Source: Blasia pusilla
Lineage: Eukaryota; Marchantiophyta; Marchantiopsida; Blasiales
Length of the DNA: 64,000 nucleotides
Assembly (NCBI GenBank): GCA_050084515.1
Contig: CM114271.1
Location: 31,310,001-31,374,000, forward strand
Direction of reading: 5' to 3'
Position numbers and translations under genes: made by a program. Below the pieces are notes generated by a model. It was not told where the DNA came from and made no database searches. It was given only the letters and a program-made list of their open reading frames with translations. Positions 23,236 to 34,710 of the stretch are shown here, piece by piece. The first letter of the stretch is position 1. Every line of letters begins with the position of its first letter.

Positions 23236-24235
23236 TATGTTGCCTAGCAGGGACCGATGTTATCTTGTTGGATGTGTGGAGGGGCCCATAGGCAGAGAGA
23301 CTGCCCAGAGCATGGAAGAGGACCACGAGCGCCTCTGATTGGTTACGAGCCATAGAGGATGGCCCCACCACAGCACCCGTGTGACTATTGCCACAGATAT
23401 GGTCACACTAGGGATAGATGCTTTGACCTTCTCCGAGAGGCACGTCTAGAGGTAGGCTGAGGGCCAGGGGACGGTCGTCTTGGAGGAGGTTGGGGAGTTC
23501 TTCCTGGACGTGGTGGTAGAGGACCACCACCAGCCACAGGAGATGGAGCAGGAGCACTAGAGCCGACACTTCTCTCACGCATCGATCAGTTGGAGTGGAG
23601 GATTGCTGCCATGACAATGATGCAGCTCAAGGAAGGCACAGAGACATGAGCAGGTGTGGCTCCAGCTAAACCCTAAACCCTCTACCTCTTACAGTGACCC
23701 GAGTGAGGATCTCGCGAGTATGGGGTTTATGTGTAGTGCAGCTCAGGTTGAGGCGGCTGCAGTGGTAACTCGGGGTGCTGTGAGAGGCACCGAGCCATCG
23801 AGAGGTGGAGTTGAGATTGATCCACCGGAGGGGATCGATGGACGCCAGGCCAGGGTTCCACAGTCATTCACATTATCAGAGGCACTACACGCACCATCGA
23901 TGATGCCTTGACGACTAGCGGTGCCTACAGCTCAAGCATCTATGTTGACGTCACAAGGAGTTGGAGTGACAACTCCTATGCCGGCTCAAGTGGAGTCAAT
24001 GTCGACCATACTGTTGGAGGTGGCCACAAGAGTTAGTCAGACTCCACTATTTTCCGCCATAGAGTTGGCGACGTTGGGAGTTGGACCAGCTGAGATGTTT
24101 CGGCTGGCCGCCACGTTGTGTGAGCGTGGAGGGGTGACTGCTTCTTGTTCAGAGGTAGTTGACGAGGTGGTGGACTTGCCCTCAGAGCCGGTACTTGGGA
24201 CGTTCCCCACAGAGTCATGGCATGCGACGGAGGCA
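23236..24235 (+). pseudogene. Element 1 nucleocapsid zinc knuckles and linker
   Basis: Two CCHC-type knuckles: CWMCGGAHRQRDC (CX2CX3HX4C, about 23268-23306) and CDYCHRYGHTRDRC (CX2CX4HX4C, about 23377-23418). Both have counterparts in element 2. Such knuckles bind element RNA for packaging. They are followed by a Gly/Arg-rich tail and a low-complexity linker that also matches element 2 (QVEAAAVVTRGA; LPQSF-like blocks). Stops at about 23458 and 23647 and frame changes interrupt it. Confidence 0.75.
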
Positions 24236-25080
24236 AAGTTGGTAGATATGCTAGATCGACCGGCCATAGAGCGAGCAGTGGTGACACCCGGAGTAGTGTT
24301 ACTGGATAACCGAGCTGGAGTATTTCACCTGGAGTTAGTCCCACGGGGACAGTATACCACCCGCAACGCATCCTACTTGATTCGGGAGCGCAACCCTTGA
24401 TGTTAGGGAAGGCGGCGTGTTTAGCGTTGAGGTTACGGAAGGCCGACATTGAGCCTTGTCCCTTCCAGATACAGATCTTGATTGGGGGCGTGTCACCCAC
24501 GTAGTATATGACTCGACAGGAGATAGTTATCAGAGTCCAGCCAGAGCATGCGATGGATAGTGCTATGGTGCGCACACGTGCGATTACGACACCTGCTGAG
24601 TCGTACGATGTGTTGGTGGGGAGTACAATGTTATATCCCCTAGGATTCATCCTTGACTTATGGGAGGAGATCGTTGCTTATCGGCCAGGGTGGCGGTCAG
24701 GTGATGGGCGGATGAGTCAGTTACCCGTGTAGTTTGCAGGACTAGGTGGTCGATCACGAGGCAAGTCTGTGACCATATTGGTAGCTTTCACAGGTAGTGT
24801 TAGTTGGCCAGGAAAGTTGTTGGAGGGGAACGCACATGTGGAGGATGTCCCAGTAGCGGATAGTCCCACGGAGAGACAGGCCATGGCGGGTGTCTCTTCC
24901 CATGTTGGCGAGACCTCTTCACCATTGTGGGGTACGACTCGAGAGCTACAAAGGAGTGCCGACGACCTCGTGAGGTAGGCGTGGAGTCATGCCTTTATCT
25001 CGGAGCAGAGAGATTCAAGTGGCGATCGGGCTCCTGGAGTGGAGACGTTGACCCCACTGGATACCACACCCATTGTGTGG
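24236..25080 (+). pseudogene. Element 1 retropepsin-like aspartic protease
   Basis: The catalytic loop LLDSGAQPLMLGKAA is readable around 24373-24417 (Asp codon 24379-24381), after a frameshift relative to the upstream linker. The following region (IEPCPFQIQ, AESYDVLVG, YRPGWRSGDGRMSQ) matches element 2 closely. The DSGA motif is the usual retropepsin active site, and the enzyme would cut the polyprotein. Stops at 24503 and 24730 make it inactive. Confidence 0.75.
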
Positions 25081-25098
25081 CAGTGTCTAGAGGAGGGT

Positions 25099-26061
25099 GT
25101 TAAGATGTTAGATCTCTTTGGAGGGATTAGCACCGGATTGGCTGCAGTATTGCAGGCGGGCATACGGGTGCATTAGTACCTTTATGTGGAGAGAGATGAC
25201 ACTGCGTGACGAGTATCATTACGTCACGTAGCGAGATTGGTCCAGAGGTATCCTGAGTTGTTGCCGGTATCTACAGTACGGGGATATCAACAAACACTAT
25301 CCACCGACATCTCTTTGGTGGGGGCGCAGGATCTCGATAGAGTTGGCACCATTCATTTGGTGATTGCTGGATGGCCATATCAGGGTCATTCATCAGCTGG
25401 CCGAGGATTTGGATTGCATGATCCGAGGTCAGGGATGTTTTGGGAGGTGCTGTGAGTAGTACAATACTTGCAGGAGAGTCAGACAAGTTCTCCAGCATAC
25501 ATTTTGGAGAACGTGCCATTGTTGGGAGACACTCGTGCACATGTGATGACAAGTGTGCATCAAGTGAGGTCCTGGTTGGGACCTGATGTGTTGTTAGATG
25601 CAGCGAGAGTTGGGTCACGTGCCCATCGTCCACAACTATGGTGGACGAATCTGATACCATCAGAGGTACTAAGTCGAGCATACGATGGAGTCTAGAGAGC
25701 ACCACATCTCACAGTGGATGTTATTTTGGGCTCAAGGTGTCAATCTCAAGTGGTGACACGGGATGATAGACCACCGTTGGCCATGGCCAGTAGGGTGGGG
25801 GAGTTGAGGGCAGCCTTACCTACGTTGGTGAGCTTCCCAGCATCCCATGCCTTTCGTCAGGGAGGGCTAGGCATGATTTGGGATGAGGTGACCGGAGCAT
25901 TGGAGGAGCCTACAACAGATGAGCATGAGCGCGAGCGCGCCATGGGGTTCGCTACCGGTACTACGGCGGTGCTTGGGATGACTTACGCATCCCGGACAGG
26001 TGTTGGGGCAGGCAATGGATCTCAATTGTCTCACATGGATAGTCAGCCTAGGTATGGCTGA
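25099..26061 (+). pseudogene. Element 1 DNMT3-like C5-cytosine methyltransferase (inactive copy)
   Basis: Motif I is MLDLFGGISTGLAAVLQAGI (25108-25167), the S-adenosylmethionine-binding loop. Motif IV reads GWPYQGHSSAG: the catalytic cysteine codon is TAT at 25378-25380 where element 2 has TGT, so the nucleophile is lost. Motif VI is AYILENVPLLG; motif VIII is GSRAHRPQLWW; motifs IX and X follow around RAMGFATGTTAV. Motifs run in linear order, unlike the permuted plant DRM enzymes. Stops at about 25174, 25207, 25453 and 25693 and a late frameshift are present. It lies between protease and RT in the same position as in element 2. Confidence 0.83.
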
Positions 26062-26104
26062 GCAGAGATGGATGCAAGTGTCATCTGTCTTGATATTAAT
26101 AACT

Positions 26105-27480
26105 AACAAAAAGAGAGACTTGGGTACGCTGAAGGGTCCCGGGATACGGATTGAATTGGCTAGTGATACACCAATCTTTCATCGACCCTACAGGTATTCC
26201 GATATGGAGCGAGCCTTGATTCAGAGCAGGAGTCAAGACTTGCCACAGTCATGCCGGCAAAGAAGAATATGTATGGCAATTGGACGGATAGGCGGATGTG
26301 TGGAGATTACCGTCCTATCAACCGATAGACGAGGTCAGATCGGTACGCCATGCCTACTCTTGAGGAGATCTTTGATGCGGTAGGGCATGCAAAGATCTTC
26401 AGTACGCTAGATCTCCGTGTTGGCTATCATCAACTTCCTATCTGGTTGGAGGACAGGGAGAAGACAACATTCTGGGGGATAGATCGGTTCACGAGAGATT
26501 GCTTGTATTAGTGGCGGTTCTTACCATTTGGGTTGAAGAACGCGCCTACAGAGTTTCAGAGAGTGATGGATAGGATTCTGGTTGGCTTGGATTTTGTATG
26601 ATGTTACATAGATAATATTCTTATCTTCAGTTCCACGGTTGAGGAGCATGAGCGACACCTAGAGGAGGTGTTTCGGCAATTGCGGTTACATGGACTCAAG
26701 TTACATCCAAGCAAGTGCAGATTCTTTCAGGAGCAGATTGAGTATTTGGGACACATCATATATACTCGAGTGGGTTAGGCGTTTAGCAGACGAAGGTAGA
26801 GGCTATTGTGCAGATTCCACGCCCTACAGATGTGAGTCGAGTCCGAGCATTTCTTGGATTGGCGAACTTCTATCCACGGTATGTCAAGTGTTTTAGTGCG
26901 ATCGCAAAGTCTTTGACCTTGTTGAGGAGACTTGATCAGGTTTGGTTGTGGGGAGATGATGAAGAGCAACCATTTCAGGAGCTCAAGGACAAGTTGACGT
27001 CCTCACCCATTTTACAGAGACCGGTTAGGGGTCGCCCATTCCAGTTACATACGGATTGGAGTATGTTGGATCTAGGAGTAGTGCTTACTCAAAGGGATGA
27101 CGAGGAGAGGGAGTTCGTTGTGGCTTACGCGAGCCGATCAAAAAATATTGTAGAGGCAAAGTACAGCTCCTACGAGGGAGAGTGCTTGGCTGTAGTGTGG
27201 GCCGTGGTACATTTCACGTGCTATTTATTCGGCAATCCTTTCACACTTACTGATCATTAGCCGTTGAGGTGGTTGATGGAGTCCGACAAGCTTATGGGAA
27301 AGCTTGCCAAGTGGGCTCTATTAATATAGGAGTATGAGTTTGAGGTGGTTCATAGGCCAGGTCGGCTGAACCAAGATGCGGATGGGTTGAGTCGTTACCC
27401 ATGTCCGAGTCAGAGAGACAATACAGGAGCTCGATGGCACGGAGAGAGTGATGAGGAGATGGTTCCCGGGTGGCATGCAT
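26105..27480 (+). pseudogene. Element 1 reverse transcriptase and RNase H
   Basis: RT begins PGIRIELASDTPIFHRPYRYS. Blocks for LDLRVGYHQLPI, LPFGLKNAPTEFQRVMDRIL and the active site follow. The active site reads YIDNIL (26605-26622) instead of YIDDIL: the second Asp is AAT, a G-to-A loss. RNase H is seen as LHTDWSMLDLGVVL and SYEGECLAVVWAV. About 45 bp are missing near 26235 relative to element 2. Stops at 26509, 26599, 27258 and 27327 correspond to CAG, CGG, CAG and CAG codons there. It would copy RNA to DNA and remove the RNA strand, but cannot function as it stands. Confidence 0.83.
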
Positions 27481-27629
27481 CTGCCTATCTTTTTTGGTTG
27501 ACTATGGCAGGTCAGCCACAGGTGATGACTCTTGTGGTGGGATTGGATGATGAGTCTTTGGATCCGGAGGTCAGTGAGGAGGCAATAGGTGGTCGTGATA
27601 TCCATGACGACGTGGAGGTTGTGGAGTTC

Positions 27630-28735
27630 TTGTGCACTGGCGTCATAGCAAGCACAGTGAGTGCTAGGGAGCAGGATCGGATCCTACAGCGAGCCAGGAG
27701 GTTCAGGTTGAAGGGGACTCATATTTTGCGGGTATGGGGAGATGGTAGGATACGAGTGGGACCTTATCCTTCCCAGCGAGCACGTGTTGTGCGACATGCC
27801 CATGAGGAGTTGGGACATTTTGGAGTAAAGCGTACTTACAGCTTACTCCAGGTTCAATATTGATGGCGCGGCATGCATACTCGGGTACAGTAGTTTGTGG
27901 CTAGATGTATGTTATGTGACAGAGTGTGAGCATCCTTCAATGTTCCCACTCCGCAGTTACATCCTTTTCTGATTATGGGTTTAGGTTATCGGTGGAGTTT
28001 AGACTTTGCGGGACCTTTGCCATTGATGAGACGGCATCATAGGTACGTGTTGGTCATGGTGGAGCATTTCTCCAAGTGGATAGAGTTGATGGCACTACCG
28101 GACAAGGCAAGCGAGGGAACAACTTATGCATTTCTAGATCGTGTGCTTAGTCACTTTGGTGCACCGGCGGAGGTGTTGACTAACCAGGGTACTGAGTTCA
28201 AGGGAGAGTTTCAAGCCTTGTGTGATCAGGCATTGATAGATCACCGCACCATGTCCAAAGATCATCTTGAGGCGGATGGGTTAGCGAAAAGAGTGGTACA
28301 GACGGTGAAGAGAGGATTGCGCAAGTATGGCTTGCAGCGGGGACAGTTGAGGGAGTGGGACCTATAGTTGCCATGGTTGGCTATGGGTTATCGCTTTAGT
28401 CAGAAGGCATCCTTGGCGTCATTTTCACCGTACTTTGGGAGAGAGCTAGATTTACCTGCAGCCATTGGACATGATATGGCGGAGGTGTTAGATCTTGGTG
28501 ATCTAGATATGTGGGTACAAGCATGTTCTCAGAGGACGGATATTTTTTATAGAGTTATGCCTATGGCCTTTGAGAACTTAGCTATTGCTCAACATAGAGA
28601 TACATTGAGGTACGCGACCATTCGTGGAGGAGGTTATCGTCCAAGGATTAGGAGGTTTCATCCTGGGGATTACGTGTATTTATAGTAGGCGGCACCCACA
28701 ACGCTAGATATCACTGTAGGACGCACAATCCTACG
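27630..28735 (+). pseudogene. Element 1 integrase
   Basis: The zinc-binding N-terminus starts HAHEELGHFGVKRTYSLL near 27800. The catalytic core follows with WSLDFAGPLPLMRRHHRYVL (first Asp) and HLEADG (Glu). The second catalytic Asp is lost: LTNQGTEF has AAC at 28182-28184, where element 2 reads LTDQGTEY. Stops at 27861, 27891, 28365, 28683 and 28686 break the frame. Integrases of this type insert the cDNA into the chromosome. The C-terminal tail carries the conserved IRRFHPGDYVYL block before the PHD-like module. Confidence 0.83.
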
Positions 28736-28883
28736 TGTGCGCGAGATATTATCGACCGAGTCCTCATGTTGGAGGGACAGGATGGTATGATTTGGAAGGA
28801 TCATATGCGCAATTGTGCGCCATGTCATCTTCCAAACATAGACGGGACAGTGGATTCGAGCTTGGCGGTGGTATTTGCAGGCT

Positions 28884-29029
28884 TGAGGTGTATGTTGTGC
28901 GGATCTGCGAGGGGTGCAGCCACCATGTTGGTATGTGATGGTTATTCTCGAGGGTGGCATATGTCATGTCTGACCCTCCCTCTTGATGTAGTTCCCAGGG
29001 GACGATGGATTTTTCCGAGATATGTATAG
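28884..29029 (+). pseudogene. Element 1 PHD-finger-like C-terminal module
   Basis: Pattern CMLCG, then MLVCDGYSRGWHMSCL, then PLDVVPRGRWIFPR. This follows the PHD fingers of chromatin proteins: CxxC, CDxCxRGWHxxCL, PxGxWxCPxC. Three zinc-ligand positions are replaced (Y after CDG, F before P, Y in the last position). Element 2 has the same module with different losses, so the ancestral module probably had all ligands. PHD fingers read histone H3 tails, and fused to an integrase this one may have guided insertion. Confidence 0.65.
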
Positions 29030-29105
29030 GGTAGTAGGTCATATCAGAGAGATGTGGTATTTTCTATCTGGAGTTGGGGGGATCCAATTGCCAGCTAGCG
29101 GGTCG

Positions 29106-29385
29106 GTTGTGTGATCTCCATGTATATGTATGAGTTGATTTTTGTACATGTGTGGATCAACCCGTGTGTGGGGAAGATCAGTGTTGTGTGATGTAGATGT
29201 GACCAGCGATGTATGTTATATAGCGATATGTATGCGCACGACGGCGTTGTGTAATCTCCATGTATATGTATGATTTGATTTTTGTACATGTGTGGATCGA
29301 CCCGTGTGTGGGGAAGATCGGTGTTGTGTGATGTAGATGAGACCAGCGATGTATGTTGTGTAGCGATATGTATGCGCATGACATG
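29106..29385 (+). repeat. 140-bp tandem duplication at the 3' end of element 1
   Basis: Two adjacent copies (29106-29245 and 29246-29385) begin GTTGTGTRATCTCCATGTAT and end near ATGCGCAYGAC. The last part (CCAGCGATGTATGTTRT...GCGCACGAC) resembles the 106-bp repeat flanking the 3' LTR of element 2, so a duplicated 3' segment is a shared feature of the family. Confidence 0.75.
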
Positions 29386-31582
29386 TAAGACATGATTATC
29401 TTTTGATACCATACCTCTGTTGGAGTCCTCTGACAGAGATGCTTCCTCAACAAGTGTGTGTAGATTTATCTCATGTTCTTACAATGGAATTTTGTGAGTA
29501 CCTTGTGAGGACTAACCTACACAAGTAGAATGAGTGCTTGCGCTAGTTGCACGTCCCTATCGTGTGTTCTTGCATGATGCTATTTTCACAAATTTCAAGG
29601 TAGAAAATTACAATTGTTAGTAGATTTGTATACAACTCTACACACTTTGAAATCCTTAGATTGGAGTTGACCAAATATTCTAATTTGCTACCTAGCCTTT
29701 AATGATAACATAATATAGGGTAGACCAATTGCAAAAATTGATTTAATAACTAACAAAAAACAAACAATTAGAGTGGCTCCTTGGCTTTTATGACCTTTCA
29801 TGGCATAACCACGACAGGACATGAAAGAACTCTCAAATCAAGCTCCTTATTCTCATTAACAAATGGATTGCAAAAAGGATCATTGATATGAGAAGATATT
29901 CTAATCATCTCAATTGATGTAATGTCCATTTCAAGTTCAAGTTGCAAACCATCAATGGCCTTGGAAATAATTTCAAAGGTATGTACATGGCTCAAAAGGT
30001 TTCTAATACCATGCGATTTGATAAGTTTGCACACATCATTCATGTTGTTCACTAATTTGCGATGTACACACTTGGCAAGGTATGACCATTTGGGAGATGG
30101 ACATGATATGAGAGTTGCCTCAAATGAAAATAAAACATGATCTAAGAGTCTTAAAGCAATTAAAAAAATTCATTCCATTGATGTGAAGGATGAAACTCAA
30201 TAAATTGAACAATATGTTTTATCTTACATACAACATTACCTAAGTTGTCAAGTCCAAAAACTTGATCAAATCTAGTAGGGTGAAATTTAAATAACTTATA
30301 TTGTGACTAGAAATGAGTAAATGTTAGGGTTTCAAGCACGAAAGGTCTAATATATAGACTATACTTGGATGTATACATGGTAAAGATGCATTTTTATGCA
30401 TAGAACTCCTACATTTGGGAGGATTGTTATCAATGTAATGGCATGTTTGGGATTTGTTGAAGATATTGATCCATTCAAAATTACATCAGAAATCAGTTTT
30501 AGCTTGATTTCATCTAGACCCTCAAGACCTAGATATCTAGCAATATTAGTATCAATGTCAAGGGATCCTGTTGCAATTGGTTCTGATTTCATACAATACT
30601 TCAATAAATAAAAAAGACTAATTTTTATTGTTCACATGTTGAATATTCATGTGAGCATTTGATATAAGCAAAAAAAGGGGATGGTATGCAATAATATTAC
30701 GACGGTACAAAGACGGACGATAATAATTTCATCTCATTATTACTGAATCAACAAAAGGTTTAGTCTCAATATTTGGTCCCATAGAAAATCCAAGAAGACA
30801 AGAAGGTTGACGATCTCTTTTCTTGATAATGCAAATTCCTTCTTTGCATTTATGGAGTTGTTTCGTTGAGACATATTGAGATAATATCTCTGATTTCTTT
30901 AAATTACTCGTTGATGGTGTGTTCTATGAGGACCCATAGAATATAAGTACATATTTTTTTGAAGTTAGAATGTCATCATTTGAGTTTATCTAGAGTATCA
31001 TATAACAGTGTAAACTATCCCTATTTTCTAACCCATATATATTAGAAAATTCATACCTCTACCAAGTATTTGGGGTCCAAAAAGGAAAATTTAAGATAGA
31101 AATGAATATAACCAAATGTGGAATGGTTCAGCACATTCTGAAGGTATGTCACGCCATGTAAATGTTGGGTTGAACTTCTTTAGAACTCACTCTATATCAT
31201 CAAATTGAGGCTAATGTATAGGAGATATTTCATTTGATATATAGGTAAGAAAGAAATGGGGTATGCCCCATCTCTAAACTATGGCCTTGAGACCTTTTAG
31301 ATGACGTCTATGCTAAGATGGACTATCAAGAAGTCGCAAGCTTCTTGATTACTTTGAGAGATGAAAATACAAGTCTTTATCTTTTAGATTTGGTTTGGCA
31401 AGCACAAGCACACCACACCAAATGCAAAGAGAATCAAGCACGACCATACTAGATGAAGCAAGTAGATTATGTGTCAACCTCCATGTCAACATCGCTGTTA
31501 TCGAACATACACACAACGTGCACGATCCCATGCTAATTCATGGCATCCAAATAACGAGACGAGAAGTACCAAAATATCTCCA
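29386..31582. other. Unassigned AT-rich region
   Basis: No gene can be named. Minus-strand frames of about 80 codons at 29798-30052 and 30359-30604 have somewhat protein-like composition but no recognisable motif. They could be remnants of a transposon gene. Nothing else stands out. Confidence 0.4.
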
Positions 31583-31805
31583 ATAAATCAAGTAGATCTC
31601 ACATCAATGTCTCTCACCAATCTCTCCATGGTGTGCACTCTCTCTCATGTCAAACCAAACCCACTCTCCTATTGAGAGGCTTGGGTTACACATACAAGAC
31701 AAGGACGACCATATATAGCTTTGTTGCTTCATGCCAACAGGTTCAAGAAAGAGAGAATGAGCTCTCAAACTCTCTCTCTTGGAAATATACCCCCTTCCCT
31801 CTCCC
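31583..31805 (+). repeat. Direct repeat R3, copy 1 (about 220 bp)
   Basis: Begins TAAATCAAGTAGATCTCACA and ends CCCCTTCCCTCTCCC. It is repeated in the same orientation at 32331-32551, 748 bp away, with about a dozen visible differences. The spacing and size would suit the two LTRs of a tiny TRIM-type element (31583-32551). No target duplication was found. Confidence 0.75.
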
Positions 31806-32330
31806 TTGTTGGGATGGCTATGGCATCCCCAAAAAAATTTGTTGTAACTTCGTGCTTAGACGATGAAATTGTGCACCATTTCTTCCACAGTGTGCACACC
31901 TTCTTGATCTACAACAACGTCAAATTGGTTTCTTCATTCAACCTTCCAATAAAAATTAAAAGGGACTATTGTACAACTCTTCAATCTATACTCCTATAGA
32001 GAATCCGGCAGCGCTTCCGCGCTGATTTCTCCCCATGAAAATTTTCAAACCTGTCAACACAACAACCAACAAGCCACAAGGTACTCCCAAGGGCACCAAC
32101 ATGGAGCAATCGACCCCCATACTTAATCTCTAAAGAAATTTGGGCAGCGCTTCCGCGCACCACTCTTCCACACGAAAAATCGCCAAAGAAATAACAAAAT
32201 CAAGTGGCTCTTGCTCCGGTGAGCACTCCCATGAGCCGCTGAACGGGGAACATGATCCCCAATCTGCACCAACAGCGAGTGACCAGCGAGCTCTTCCTTT
32301 GAAACTCTCTCACTCGCTCATTCTCTCTTT

Positions 32331-32551
32331 GTAAATCAAGTAGATCTCACATCAATGCCTCTCACCAATCTCTCCATGGTGTGCACTCTCTCTCATATCA
32401 AACCAAACCCACTCTCCTATTGAGAGGCTTCGGTTACACACACAAGGCAAGGAGGACCATAGCTCCGCCGCCTCATGCCAAGAGGTTCAACAAAGATAGA
32501 ATGAGCTCTCAAGCTCTCTCTCTTGGAGGTATAGCCCCTTCCCTCTCCCAA
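32331..32551 (+). repeat. Direct repeat R3, copy 2
   Basis: Second copy of 31583-31805. Between the copies the motif GGCAGCGCTTCCGCGC occurs twice (about 32008 and 32143), an additional short repeat within the putative internal region. Confidence 0.75.
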
Positions 32552-34682
32552 GCTCTCTCCTCGGTGACCTATGCTCGCAGGTCATCTCCTTGGCTCTTGA
32601 CCTGCTATAGCGGGTCAAGGGCCACTTCCCAAAGTGGAAAGTCAACTATGCTCCAATTGGTAACTTACCCAAAATAGTAAGTTTCTCTATATGGCTCCAA
32701 ATGAGCCGGAACGAAGGGAAAACTTGCTCCCGCAAGTTATCCATGGCCTCAACAGGTCATCCTCGACCTCTTGAGGCTGCACTCCAGTGTCTCCAAAGAC
32801 GCTCTACTAGATCTCACCGATCTATCCTAAAAGTCGTGACATCCAGAATTGAAAACAAAATTGATCATGAGTATAGCAGATGGAAGTTAGCAAGTTATAT
32901 CTAACGTCAATGGAAGATTAGGAGCTCGGGAATAAAAATGATACAAGAAAAAATAGCAAATTCCCTTCGACACCTTTAAGAAATCCCATTCGACGCCTTC
33001 AAGTGACTAAGCCATTTCTTATAGTCATAGGCTTGTGGCAATGCCATTTTGTACAACATCATACCACAAGCGCCAAGCAAGTAGCCACAACCACAAGAAA
33101 AAAACACTTAATTATATAGTACACATTTAAAAGTACCGAGATGGTATTTTGATGGTAGAATCTAGCACCCAAGATAGAGGAAGCCTAACAAGAGTGTTTA
33201 TTAGATAGTATACCATTGGCTAGAATTGTTGCGTGGAACTCTAAACCCAAGACTAGTGAAACTATTATCAAGCACCTTGGTCTACTCGATCTCTAATGTG
33301 GTATCAATAATTATGTAGTACACCATCACATTCATAATGAAGTTTCTTTCTTATTTAAGATCATACAGATTATTTTATGGGACTTTTTGAAATTAGTCCA
33401 ATATTATGAACTCATTTCCTTAAACTTCCGTGTAGATTCAATCTAATAATATTTTAAGAATCATTTTTATATATTACATAGCATTGCCTACAATTACTAT
33501 ATAAGTGATGGGGGGTAAGGTATGACTACAGGCTTGATATAAGGTTGCACAAAAACGAACTAGTTTATCCGTGGGATGGACATGTCCATTGACATGCCCC
33601 ATGAATCCCCCATCCAGGTCTTTTGTTAACCAAGTTGCCAGCGCATGCTCAGGATGCGAGAATAGATATGGACTCGGATCGAGAGAAGCAAGCAAGAATC
33701 AAATGAATCTGCGGGCTAAGAGCCCTGGCCACATCAAGCCCGGGTGTGGCCCGCATTGAACCCATAAGGCCAGTATTGGCCCATAGCAGGTCTGCACATA
33801 GCCCGTAGGGTCCATCTATTAAGATCATATAAAATATTTTATGATATTTTATGTAGGGCCCACCATATCAAGACTTGTTCGGGCCTATGGCAGGCCGGTG
33901 TGGGCCCTATGGGATGTACAATAAATAGCAAGAATAGGCGCGGGTCAGACTGAGTGCGGGCTAGCCAAGCCTAGATCTACGTTGCCGGCAGGGTGGGCTG
34001 GAGGAACCCAACCCCGCACGGACATGCATATGTCCATCTATAACCTTCGCTTGGTAAGTCATAAAAATGAAACATAACAAATACAATCATAATTTGAGTT
34101 TTAGAAAATAGAAGTAATTCATTGTTGAGCCATCAAAATCATATTTTTCTTCTAGGGTATATTAGAAAATGAGTGAGGGATGGTCTCCTTCTCAATTGTA
34201 TGGGATATGCAAAAGAGTCCCTCACCCTAACGAGTATCTCTAGTAAAAATAATTATGGTTTATTAACTCTAATTAAGCTAGTCATTATTTATTGAATGAA
34301 ATTTATCAAGTTTACCTACTTTGTGTGAAAGGAAAATGTTACGATTCGTTTTGATGAGTTTGACCATATAATACTTGAGTTGTATCTTCAATAGTGTGGC
34401 ACTAATATTGTCTCCTCATGACATAAGTACATGTCTTGTACTATAGGGATATCATGTAGTGTCTTTATTGTTCGTCATAGACTATAGTATTATCCATCAT
34501 TCTAGGAGCAAGTAGCAAAGGAATGATATTGATAGCAATATGGCGTAACAAGTTAGATAGACGTGGCCATATACTTATTATGCATTCTACAATTATTCTC
34601 ATCTCTATATCATGAAAATTTGCATGTAAAAAATAATTCCATCACTTAATCAAACCTAGTATTATGTATGTATAATTAGAAA
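32552..34682. other. Unassigned spacer
   Basis: No coding domain found. The interval 33580-34030 has several GGCCCGC-type blocks and is more GC-rich than its flanks. The remainder is AT-rich with no structure I can support. Confidence 0.4.
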
Positions 34683-34710
34683 CTAGTCGGTGCCCGTGTT
34701 ACGCACGGGT
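34683..34710 (-). terminator. Canonical Helitron 3' end (minus strand)
   Basis: Read on the minus strand, a perfect 6-bp hairpin CCCGTG-CGTAA-CACGGG is followed by CACCGA and CTAG, then host T. This is the classic Helitron 3' terminus: GC-rich hairpin, short spacer, CTRR, insertion between A and T. The element body must extend to higher coordinates. No Rep or helicase sequence is found there, so it is a non-autonomous Helitron whose 5' TC end was not located. Confidence 0.8.

Larger units (their letters stand above)
20906..29385 (+). mobile_element. Ty3/gypsy element 1 with DNA methyltransferase and PHD module (decayed)
   Basis: Domain order: gag, two zinc knuckles, a variable spacer, aspartic protease, C5-methyltransferase, RT, RNase H, integrase, PHD-like module. 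The RT-RNase H-integrase order identifies Ty3/gypsy (Metaviridae). Every enzymatic domain matches element 2 (54.5-61.7 kb) in order, but the copies have diverged at many positions, so this is not a recent duplication. Many stops, frameshifts, a deletion between methyltransferase and RT, and a 1.2-kb insertion in gag make it defective. Convincing paired LTRs were not found; a 140-bp tandem repeat marks the 3' end. Confidence 0.85.

Noticed and set aside
23671-23689. CTAAACCCTAAACCCT, resembling plant telomere repeat
   Set aside because: Only about two units inside the gag linker of element 1, best explained by chance.
27292-27605. Minus-strand frames opposite RNase H and integrase of element 1
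   Set aside because: Shadows of the plus-strand pol gene; no independent motif.
29798-30604. Minus-strand frames with protein-like composition, considered as hAT transposase remnants
   Set aside because: None of the hAT catalytic or dimerisation signatures could be identified.
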